Source: Calvatia gigantea (Eukaryota > Basidiomycota > Agaricomycetes > Agaricales > Lycoperdaceae). From it: a stretch of 64,000 nt of DNA. The notes beneath the pieces are model-generated. The model did no database searches. It saw nothing but the letters and a program-made list of their open reading frames with translations, and was not told where the DNA came from. Of this stretch, positions 23,045 to 33,274 are shown piece after piece (position 1 is the stretch's first letter; each line of letters starts with the position of its first letter). The stretch covers positions 930,001-994,000 of the forward strand of contig JACAAK010000009.1 in NCBI GenBank assembly GCA_025093985.1. The letters are read 5' to 3'. The position numbers and the translations under genes were made by a program.

Positions 23045-26000
23045 ATGTCTTCATCATCACCACTCACTAACCATGGTCACCTTCATCGCGCCGCTTTGGA
23101 CGGCGATGATGAGGCCGTTCGTCAGGCCCTTCAGATGGGCGCTGATATTAACTGCCCTCGACGAGGAAGGTCGCACCCCCATCATGTGCGCCGTCGCTGG
23201 CGACCGGTGCGTTCTTCTATCATGCTATATCAGAAGACAACCATCCTAACCTTCTTCTCTCAGGTGGCAGGAGCTCGACGCGTCTGACGCGTTGTTTTTA
23301 ACCCCTCAGCGTCTTAATGCTATCCGTATTATGCTCCGCCATCCCCAAATCTCCTTACACTGCTTAAACGCTCCGCACGCGGCCGCAAATGGTGTTATTC
23401 CTCTCAGCATGGCAGCCTGGCTCAATTTCCCGGATCTTGTACAGCTCTTACTCGAAGAAAGTGCGGATACTGTTGCGGTAGATGGCCTTGATGCTCACGG
23501 AGCTACTGCGCTCATGTGTACGTATCCTTTTTAACTTTGTATCTATCGGTTGTTCATTTATCCATATGGTGATGGCTTGTCCGTGTGCCTGATACCCTAT
23601 CCCTTTTCATATCTTTTGCTTTCTTTCTTTGACGCATCACTTTGTCCTTTTGCTGCATGAGCACGCGATAGGCTAACAGTGATCTTGGGTTTCTAGATGC
23701 TGCACGTGACAACAGCCTTCAGGTCGTCCAGCTTCTTGTACGTACTACTTCCGCTAGCAGTGGGGCAACTTTCTGTTAGGAAAAAAATCTAACCTGACAT
23801 TCCAGCTCTCTCATGGGGCACGACCCGACCTCAGGGATTGTAATTTCCGCTCATCAATTCAATACGCGATTTCCCACCCCCAAACCCTATGGCTTTGTGA
23901 GAGCGTTCTCCGGCGCCACCGCTGGCGCGAGAGCCAGGTGAGGAGTTGCCCCCCGCCCTTCTTCGGGAAAGCAGCGGTTAATGAGTATCAATGTTTTAGT
24001 CAACAGGTAGCTCGAAACTGTCGCTCGAGGGCTGCAGTGAAACAGCAATTGAGGAACTCCTCTCCCTGGCCCAATGTTCCCTCCCTTCTTTCAACCAAAC
24101 TGGCGGTTCCAACGCCGTTATAGACCCTCCGCCCCAGAATATTTTTACACCCACGTCTCTCACGCGATCAATTAAGACTCTTGTATCATCACTCTCTAAC
24201 CCCCTTGATGTCTCTTTCCTTCGATCAATCTTGTTCTCTCCTGCGCTCCCAACGGATTCTCGGGCGTCGCTGTACCCACTCTCCGTCCCCATTCTTGTCA
24301 ACAAACCAGACGAACGAGGGTGGAGTATGATTCACCACGCGTGTTCATTTATCGCCTTCGGTACCCCCTCAAAATCCGATGGTAAAATTCCCGAAGTTGA
24401 AGTTCTGGACATGCTCTACCTGGCAGGCGCGGATGTTTCATTATTCACAGCAGAGGAACATTATACACCTCTCCATATTTTCGCTAAAACCTCCACCTCT
24501 GTTCCATCGACGATCTCACCAGTGGTTAAACAGCAAATCCGGGACTTTGTCACGCATCTCGTACGTGACCTCGGTGCGCCTCTCGCGGCGCAGGATAAAC
24601 ATGACGAGACGTGTTTGCACATCGCTGCTGAATGCGGTGCTAACAAAGATGTTCTGGATATTCTTTTGGACTTGGATCGCGTATCGACTGGTGGGCGCGT
24701 GTCCAAGATGAAGAATACGCGTGGACTCTTGGCGGCTGAACTTGCAACTCAGCAGGAGCTAAAGGATTCTTTCGCGGCGATGAAAGAGAAAATGGATATG
24801 GCTACTATCCGTCGTGGATCCGTATCCTCCGCATTGTCGGATAACACCATTCGTGGATCAGAGAAACACAACTCGTTAACGGCAGCGGCGTCAATTGTAG
24901 TTGACGAATTTGGTGTTCCGCAACTTCCCGTCGTTGGTTTGGCCACCCCCTCAGATTCACTCGATATAGATTATATGGAACATGCGCATATGTTGCTTGC
25001 TTTTATGCGGGTTAGTGTGCCGACGCAGTATATGCTTGATAAGATGGACAGTGTGACTGCCGTTCTTGTCAAGTATTTCTATGCTAGGATCGAAACTGCG
25101 AGAAAGGAGGTGGAAGCTGCGAAGAGGAAGAGGGAGGCTGCGAGAGCTAATATGCGTGTTCTTGGTGCTTCTCTACTTTCGCGGGCCCAGATTGGTGGTG
25201 GCGGTGGTAGTTGTGGCAGCAGCAGTCGTCTTGGAGGAGAAGTTGGACGGACATTGAAAAAGAGGCAGTCGTGGACGAGGGAATCGGAGGATTCGCAGTT
25301 CACATTCGTCAGTTGTGGTTCGGATGTTGGTGTGCAGGGTGTCAATTCTTCGACAACACAGACTGCTATGGGGATTACGAAGGGCGAGTTTGGGACAGTG
25401 AAGGGGCAAGGGTGGGCGGAGTGGTTTGAGAGTCTGATTCATCATCAGCCTGCGGTTGCGGAGGATGGGACCATCAAGAAGAAAAAGGATAAGAAGGATA
25501 AGGTTAAGGCTGAGGCGGTGTTCGGCGGTGACAGCTTCTATGGCGGAATTTGGGTCTGTTGATAGGCTGATGCGGAAGGCCGAAAAAGCGGAGAAGGAGA
25601 AGGGTACGCTTAAGCTGAAGAATTGGTGGAAGAAAATGATGGTTGCGCACGACCAGTCTCGTACTCTCGGTTCTACAACGGGCAAGTCAAATTCAAACGA
25701 CAAACTCGCGTCGAGGTCGAACTTGGAACTTGTGTATGAGATTCAAGATCCTGCGCTTTGTCCAGTTGGCCATGATGAACCTCAACTTGGTTTCCCTATC
25801 CATCACGTCGATGCTTCCTTCAGCTCGCTCGCTCTTGCTGATGACAATGATACCGATCCGCATTTGGTCGCGCAAAAGTTTACACAGCAGCAGCAGGCTG
25901 CTGTGCGACTGGCGGAGGATGCTGAGAGGGAGGGAGAGTGGACGATTGGTAAGGCTTTGAGGACTGCGCCTGTTGTTCTTGGAGCGGCGAGGAAGGATTT

Positions 26001-26565
26001 AGAGAGGATTGAGTTGTATTTGAGGAATGCGGATGAGTATTTGAAGGCTGCTGAGGCGAGTGTTGAGAGAGTGGGTAGAGTGTTGAAGAGGGCATTGAAG
26101 GTTCGTTCTCTCATCTTCCTCCACTTCGATTTTTCTGATTTCATTTAATTTTTGTAGAAACGTCGTGTAATTATTGACGACCTTGCTCGCTCAAGAACAT
26201 CTACACCCACACCGTCAGCTGCAAGAAATGGTCCTGTCACACCCGAACGTCAAACTTCGCCCAGTTCCCCAAATTCGCCAGTCTCACCAGGCTCACCAGG
26301 ACTCTTGGGCTACGATCTTAGCCTCTCCCTCCGGCCAAGCTACGCTTCTATTTCTACCGTCGCATCTGACTGTACTATCCTTACAACCACCGCCTCACAC
26401 CACGCAGTACATGATGATGACGAGACGCGGACGATGAAAAGGCTCCTGTTGAGGCGTATTGAGGCACAGCTTAGGGCGGCGTTTGACGAAGTTGATCGGG
26501 TTGTCAACTGGATCCAGATTGTGCAGGGTGTTGTGGATGGTGTCAAGAGGCGGACGTATCTCTAG
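23045..26565 (+). CDS. Ankyrin-repeat protein with C-terminal coiled-coil-like region
   Basis: Protein-interaction protein of unknown role. The N-terminus has an ankyrin repeat (GHLHRAALDGDDEAVRQALQMGADIN, read with a short intron after it). More repeats follow (GVIPLSMAAWLNFPDLVQLLLE, GATALM, LQVVQLLLSHGARPDLRD, RGWSMIHHACSF, HYTPLHIFA, DETCLHIAAECGANKDVLDILLD). The middle is helical and rich in charged residues (ARIETARKEVEAAKRKREAARANMR). The frame changes near 25,518-25,578; a 61-nt intron (GTGTTC donor, acceptor AAG at 25,578) joins KVKAEA to AEKAEKEKGTLKLKNWW. The C-terminal half has amphipathic helices (AARKDLERIELYLRNADEYLKAAEASVERVGRVLKRALK) and, after another intron, a Ser/Pro-rich linker and LLLRRIEAQLRAAFDEVDRVV. 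It resembles the ankyrin-plus-helical layout of fungal cell-cycle factors, but I see no DNA-binding domain. Confidence 0.75.
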
Positions 26566-28246
26566 ATGAAGATGGAAACGAAAATAAAAAGGTCAAGGGA
26601 CTCATAATGGACACCAAGACGAACGAAATACAGTGTACAAAAAAAGGTTGTGATAGCCCTTCTGGTCCTCCGAGGCGTTTTCCGACTCTGATGTGTTTAT
26701 GTGGTTTCCTTTATGACTGACCATGTTTGCGGGTTTTTTTTTTCCCGGACATTTTTTCGTGCAATGATTCAATTTTCTTTCAACCATCTTGTTTGGTTGT
26801 AACTTATTGTATCTATAGGTACCGTGTACTTTTTCATATTGGTATTTGTGCTTTCAACTTGTCATTATTACTGCTGTGTTTGTTTTCTTGTGTTGAACTT
26901 TCTTTCTCTTTATGACCTCACGAACTTTCTATACTTTCATCTCCTTCATGCACTTGGCATTCGCAATTCAACATGGCCCATCATTGCATTCTTGCTTCAT
27001 TCTAGTTACCCCCCAATACTCGGCTACTTTATCAATGTAGTGGAGTTTAGTGTTTTGTGTACCATAGACTTTATTTTCAGCAACAACCAGTTGAATCAAT
27101 CATTATCCTTGTCTTTTGATGAGCTAAGAGCGAATCAGATGAAGTAAACAACTGAGGAATGTTGTCCCCTACAATTCTCCACCGTATTGTAAAACTCTGG
27201 AAACACAAGTACAAGCTTGCTTTGCTAACATTGGGCCTTGGTCAGGAAAAACCTACTTTTCTTATTCAATCTAATAAGATTAAATAAGGTGAGTCAAATA
27301 AACCCCAATCTTATTCAACCATATTTTTTACAATAAGGGGGAATAAATAGTCACTATTTTATTGCATCTTATTTACTGTAAGTACTCCCAAAGAGTTTGA
27401 GTTCACTGAGCTTCGGTGGGAGTCGATAGACAGGAGGTCATCTGATGATGAAGCTCAAAATTTCGGTCTTGCTCTTTCTGTGAACCAGAATTATCCGGCT
27501 CGGTCCTTCACAAGCTTCACAGTTCGGCTGGGTCTGAGCACTTCTCACTGGACCTGATTCGTGGTTGCACTTCGGGCATGTTCCTTTCGACTTTTTGAAT
27601 CCCGTGGATCCCGGCCTATACTTAAAAGCTGGCAACCAAAACCATAGATAACCAAGTCTATTCGTTCTCGAGCTGCGTCTCTTGAACGCGTGATGCAACC
27701 ATCATCGTGATAAAACACTTGGCCGACGTGTTTGGGCGGAGGGCCAACGGACTGGCTGTGCATATACTTATTAGGACCTTTTTGGGAACGAAATATGATA
27801 TTCCCTTGCCAACTTGGTGCTGACCTTACTATAGACCCACAAACCAATAGCTCCATGGATCCCTGGCTAATACTGCATTGATACACTCCACGCTCTGTCT
27901 GCTGGTGAACTCGTAACCCATAACCCGAAGCTTGGAGCTTGCGGTGTTACTTATTCATGTATCTATCGTCATGTAACCAAAATCACTTAGCAACATCCAC
28001 CGCACAGGATGGAAAGCCATTACTGTGTATATAAACCTTGGGAATTGGTGTCCTGTTTCTTCAGCTGGTCTCATTCCATCCACACATCTCAAGCTTTACT
28101 GGTGCAGGTCGCCCTTAGAGCTTTGATTCTTTCCCCCTCCAACTCGAACTTCACGACAACTACGACTCTTTACGACTTACGACCCGGCTTTGACGACCTC
28201 ATCCAACTCGAGTAATTATTATCAAGCTCAACTTTTCGGATTGAAG
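26566..28246. other. 1.7 kb intergenic region
   Basis: No supported gene. It contains T-rich stretches and an AT-rich element (27,257-27,378). A minus-strand frame around 27,438-27,886 has one CPKC and one CEAC-like pair but no further support. A TATATAAA at 28,028-28,035 probably serves the His-rich gene, with a leader of about 190 nt. Confidence 0.45.
27257..27378. repeat. AT-rich element with repeated CTTATT/AATAAG words
   Basis: The words CTTATT and AATAAG or AATAAA occur about eight times in both orientations within 120 bp (for example CTTATTCAATC, AATAAGATTAAATAAGG, AATCTTATTCAA). This could form hairpins. It may be a remnant of a small inverted-repeat element, but I see no clean terminal repeats or target duplication. 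Confidence 0.35.
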
Positions 28247-29637
28247 ATGCAACAAAAGATCGCTTCTGCTATTACACTCGCCGTCGCTGCTCTCAATGCT
28301 GCTTCCAGTATGGCTATGCCCATGGGGTGCGCGTCTTACACCCCCGAATTAAACTAAATATTTACTTACGCATGCACACGTTTATAAGATCTTCAGCAGA
28401 GGATATGGACATCCTCGAACGTGATCTTGACGTTACAGAGCTCGACGCTCGAGACGTCTCATGGGGGGCCGAACCCGACTTCGCCGCGCGAGCTGAGATC
28501 AAGCCCACCTCTTCCTCTGCCGGCACTGCCGCTGCCGCTGCCTCTGGTTCCGTAGCGGGACCAGCCACAAGCTCTGCCGCGGCACATGGTGCTGGTATCA
28601 CCTCCGCCCCTAATGGGAGTGGGGGGAGTAAAACCGTGAGCGCCGGTGCGAGCAAGACTGTAACGAAGGAACGGACTATTACGGCGAAACCTACAGCTTG
28701 TGGTAAGAAGCACGGCAAGCCTAACAATAAGCCCATACCCCCGTTCAAGGGCAAGGGCAAGGGAAAGAGGGGACCACCAAACAACCACCCAAATCATCAT
28801 AAAGGCAAGCCACACCACCCTCATAACAAGCACCACGGGCAGCACAAGCACCACGGACACCATAAACATCACTCTTCCGCTGCTGCTGCTGCTCCTGGAC
28901 GTTCTGTGTTTGGGCCTGCTGTCACCTCGGGCGCTGCACAAGCTGGCCCGGGGTTAGGTGGTTCGAGCGTTCCCGGTGGATCCGCCGCCACGAGTGCAGC
29001 CCCGATTGCGGCAGCTTCGAGTATGGTGAAGATCAAGAAGCGTCTCGCGGTTCCGAAACCGACACCGCCCGCCGCACCTGGTGGTTCTCATCCAGTAGCA
29101 CTTCATGCCTCCTCCCCCTCGGCTGCTGGGTCAGCTGCTGGGATTGAGGACCATTCAAGCTTCCCTGCCCTCGCAACTGCGTCCGGCTCTCCCTCTGGCT
29201 CAGGTACTCATCCGGAAATTACCGCTGCACCTTCGCACTCCTCTGCCGTTGCCACTGCTTCTCATGGAGCTCACGGTGCGGCTCGAACGAAGACAATAAC
29301 GAAGAAGGGTAAAGATGGTGTTATGACTGTGCATAAGGTTACGATTGTGAAGCCTACGGGTTGTGCGGAGCCTAAGCAACAGAAGCCGGGACAACAGAAG
29401 CCAGGACAACAACAGAAGCCAGGACAACATCCTCAGAAGGGGAAAGGGAAGCCCAGGTTTGGGAAGGCGCTGGCTGGGATGAATAAGAAACATGAGCAGG
29501 GTAAGAGGCATGGACATGGACAAGGGCACGGACATGGGCATGGGCACGGGCACAGGCACAGAGGACGTGCGCTCGGGGATGGGTGGTTTGGGAATGCGAT
29601 ATTTGGGAGGGCGAATGAGCTTGATGAGTTGGATTGA
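28247..29637 (+). CDS. Secreted His/Lys-rich protein with two C-plus-basic modules
   Basis: No known family recognised. ATG 28,247 opens a signal peptide (ASAITLAVAALNAASSMA), then a 62-nt intron (28,327-28,388) and one long exon. The mature protein begins acidic (DLDVTELDARDVSW) and is then rich in Ala/Ser/Gly. Two modules have the same plan: a Thr/Lys stretch (KTVTKERTITAKPTAC; MTVHKVTIVKPTGC), a single Cys, and a basic tract. In module 1 the tract is full of HH and HxH pairs; in module 2 it is QQKPG repeats, then GHG repeats. The protein ends with a non-basic tail (DGWFGNAIFGRANELDELD). Metal binding or cell-wall association is inferred from composition only. No GPI signal or transmembrane segment is visible after the signal peptide. 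Confidence 0.7.
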
Positions 29638-30002
29638 GGAGTGGGTTTGTAGAGTAGAGTTTCGAGCCTTTTGTATGTTGTGTTTCGTGTTGTTGGAGGG
29701 GGGGATATGGATGAAATGGATAGATTTTGCGGCTGAAGTTGGGCGAAATGCTTTTAAGTTGTTAGTAGTTGGGCTTACAGGTGCGCCGCCCATGGACGGA
29801 GTGCGAAGTGAAGAATGCTATGTATATATGAGACGGGGGGATACAGATACAGAACCTGATCAGCCGTGTTAGCAGAGCCCGAGGACGTGAGATGTAGGAG
29901 ACATACATACATAGCTAGTGTACAATCAGTCATTGGTAGCCCAACATATTAACATAATAAATAGAGAGCAGGGGTACAAAAACTAGTAACCTGTTCAAGA
30001 AC

Positions 30003-30939
30003 CTAATATGTCGTGAGCAAGATATTCCACTGGAAGGCTGAATACTCACGACTCTCGGGTTCAACATACAACCTTTCATTCACAATATAATCCGCAACAT
30101 TACTCGGAACATAGTCCCTTCCAGACCTTCTGACTTTCTTCCCCAAGCCCAAGTTCCTTAATAGCAGTACGCACAGCAGTACTGCTATACGTACCCTCGT
30201 CTTCACCGATGTCAATCATCAACACTCTCCCTGCGCCGATGAATTCTTGTGCCAGAGCTAGTCTATCTTCTTGAGCACCATCGTTGGGTAGTTTCCTCCG
30301 AGCACAGACGATGAGAGAGTTTTCCTCTGTGGGAGAAAAGAAACGGCGTAGGGAAGAGAGCATTGCTTCTTTGGAAGGGTAATATCTCGGCGCCACGAGT
30401 CTTTCGAGGGTGTCTAATCCAAGGATGAATGATAACTCAAACCTCGGATCTGGTACCAATGATGTAGCGACGCGGGATTTAAGAAACTCGAGCAGGAGAG
30501 TAGATTTTCCAATAAACGTAGGTTCGTTGATGATGCCAATTGCGACAGAGGAGGGTGGACGGACGTGTTGTGTGAGAAGGCGCATCATTTGGAGACGTTG
30601 GATGTAGGTTGCGTCTGTTGGTTTGAGGGATTTGTCGGCGTTGCGGACGGAGAGTAGGAGAAGCTTTGCGTCGTAGTCGTTGTCATCCGTATCATCACTA
30701 GTATCGAGAGTTGGACGAGGGGAATTAATGAGAGCGAGATGAGCGAGTGTGGGCGGGTTGAATGAAGCGTCTAAGACTGCAACACGGAGTGGTCGTGACA
30801 ACGACTGTGGTGGTGGGTGTGAGCGTTGTGGTAATGGCCAGCGTGGATGTGGGACGTGGACGAGCTCAGCATTTGAGAGACCGTTTGTAATTTTTGCAAG
30901 GACAGACCCAAGCCGCATCAAGTCGGCGGTGGTGTCCAT
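30003..30939 (-). CDS. POF1-like nicotinamide-nucleotide adenylyltransferase family protein
   Basis: Nucleotidyltransferase-fold protein like yeast Pof1; the family transfers AMP to nicotinamide mononucleotide. The phosphate-binding signature is LDASFNPPTLAHLAL, with the HxGH-like pair as TLAH. NADKSLKPTDATYIQRLQMM, EPTFIGKSTLLLEFL, FILGLDTLERLVAPRYYP and GTYSSTAVR follow, in the family order. The ending is odd: the frame with these motifs stops at 30,100 after VWKGLCSE, while the expected VPSNVADYIVNERLY tail lies in the next frame and runs to 30,003. A single extra base between about 30,118 and 30,170, or a short intron of 37 or 49 nt, would join them. It is divergent from DBP5, with starts only 78 bp apart, so they likely share a promoter. 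Confidence 0.75.
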
Positions 30940-31017
30940 ATGGGTGGCCGGCGTATAAAGCTACGAGAGTGCAGTTGTCACACGTCTCTTTCGGACTTTT
31001 TTTTGTTATCAACATCC

Positions 31018-33069
31018 ATGCAGAAGGACGCGGACGGTTTTTACAACCCTGGTATGTGCCCGTTTTGCACGCTACATTATTGGTCTGATGTCGTGTAGTT
31101 GAGCCTACAGTGGCCAAGGCTCCTCAGCCTGAAAAGCCAGTCAAGGGCGGCGAGAAGGAGACCCGTAAGTTGTTGTGTCTGTGGCGAATTGATTGAGGAC
31201 GTGCGCTGAGATTATCTTTGTGGCAAAGACTTGGACAGCGATCTCATCAACTCAACCTTCGATGTCTCGGTGCGTAGTCGTTTCACCTCTGTTCCTCGGG
31301 TTCGTGATCTCTGACAATCTCGTGTCGTTCACAGGTTACACTCGCCGACCAACAGGCTGATCCGAATTCGCCACTGTACAGTGCAAAGACATTTGAAGAA
31401 CTTGGACTGTGCGTACACCTCCCCTCTCTTTGTGCGACGAATTAAATACTGATTGTCTCTGTGTATAGGCATCCAGATCTACTCAAGGGTATCTACGATA
31501 TGGGCTTCTCAAAGCCCTCCAAAATCCAGGAGCGAGCGCTACCACTCCTACTTGCTAATCCGTACGTTCCACATCGATCCTCCACGCGATTTCTGTTCTG
31601 ACATTGGTCACAGAGCAACAAACATGATTGGCCAATCGCAATCTGGAACGGGAAAGACAGCAGCATTCGTGTTGACGATGTTGAGTAGAGTAGATTATAG
31701 CTTGAATAAGCCTCAGGTGCGCTTCTTTCCCTGATCTTCGATGCTGGATGTTGTGTTTGAACTACTGGGATAGGCACTATGTCTTGCGCCCTCCAGAGAA
31801 CTCGCTCGTCAGATCATGTCTGTCGTCGTCCAGATGGGCAAATTCACGAACGTCCAGACGGAATATGCGATCAAGGAGAATCTGCCGAGGGATGCCACAA
31901 GTATTACGGCACAGATTATCGTTGGCACGCCTGGGACTATGACTGATCTCATTAGGCGCAAGGTGTGCTTCATCATTCCCTTGTCTCATATCAACCGGGT
32001 TTAACGAAATTGCGCAACAGGTTATCGATGTCAGCAATATCAGAGTGTTCGTACTTGACGAGGCGGATAATATGTTGGACCAGGATGGACTGGGTGATCA
32101 GACCCTCCGAGTCAAAAAGTATGTCTTCTTTCCCTGTTAAAACACTTGGCGCAGGGCCAGTTTCTCAAAAGTGCCTGAATCGAAACAAGCACGATCCCCC
32201 GCACAACAAAAATGCAAATCATCCTCTTCTCCGCTACATTCCCCGACCACGTCCGTAAATTCGCATCAAAATTTGCTCCAGACGCGAATAAGATTGAGCT
32301 GCAAAGGAACGAGCTCAGCGTTGAAGGGATCAAGCAGTTCTACATGGATTGTAGAGACGAGGAACATAAATATGATATTTTGGTGTCGTTGTATTCGTTG
32401 TTGACTATTGGGCAGAGTATTATTTTCTGCAAGGTGCGTTGTGCGACTTTTGATTTCGATACGTCTTGATATTGATGTGGGACTACGCTGCTGGTGTAGC
32501 ACCGACATACTGCAGATCGAATTTCGCAGAGGATGACGGCGGAAGGGCATAAAGTCGCTTCTCTGCATGGTGCAAAAGATGCTACAGAGCGTGATACAAT
32601 TATCGACGCGTTCCGACAAGGCAAAGACAAGGTCCGTTATACATTCCCAAAAAAAACATTGTCCATCGAACGTACGTATCCTCGTTTAGGTACTAATCAC
32701 AACCAACGTCATCGCTCGTGGCATCGACATTCTCCAAGTCAACATGGTCGTCAACTACGACCTCCCATTAATGAACGAACGCGGAAAATCAGACGATGAT
32801 AAACCTGATGTCGAGACGTATTTACATCGTATTGGTCGTACGGGGCGATTTGGAAGGAAGGGGATTTCGATTAATTTTGTGCATAATCAGAGGACGTGGT
32901 CGCAGATGGATCAGATTGAGAAGGCGTTGGGGAGGAAGATTATTAGGATTGAGACGAATGATTTGGATGAGATGGAAGAGGTATGTAGTCCTGCTTTCAT
33001 TTATTTGATTTGACACTGATGTGTGTGTGTGTGTGTGTGGAATAGAAAATGAAGAAGGCGTTGAAGTAG
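31018..33069 (+). CDS. DBP5: ATP-dependent RNA helicase Dbp5 (DEAD box, mRNA export)
   Basis: DEAD-box helicase that strips export factors from mRNA at the cytoplasmic face of the nuclear pore. After a short first exon ([11 protein letters not shown]) come the Q-motif region [17 protein letters not shown], motif I SQSGTGKT, Ia [12 protein letters not shown], motif [11 protein letters not shown], motif [25 protein letters not shown], and motif [12 protein letters not shown]. The family-typical insertion [23 protein letters not shown] supports Dbp5 over other DEAD proteins. About ten introns of 45-70 nt can be joined in frame. The last intron contains a TG microsatellite. It ends MKKALK at 33,069. 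It works with Mex67, encoded 12 kb upstream. Confidence 0.93.
33020..33039 (+). repeat. TG microsatellite in last DBP5 intron
   Basis: Ten TG units just before the acceptor of the last intron. Confidence 0.95.
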
Positions 33070-33274
33070 TTTTGCTGTAGATCTCTCTCTATTGTTTTTC
33101 TTTTTCTGCTCTCATTTCCGTCAGTCAATCATTAATCATTAATCATGTCGTACGCACAACTTGAGCAATGCTGTATTTGTCGCTATTTGCTTTGACCGAG
33201 AAGTGACGTCGAATAGCAACATCCCCCCAAATTGACCGCACCGTGTTCCGTCTCTTGATGCTCTCGGACGCAAG

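Noticed and set aside
25518..25578. Frame change in the ankyrin protein
   Set aside because: A 61-nt intron restores the frame with a sensible Lys/Glu-rich join, so no mutation is needed.
27438..27886. Minus-strand frames with CPKC and CEAC pairs
   Set aside because: One zinc-like pair set without further domain, and two overlapping frames that cannot be joined; support is too weak.
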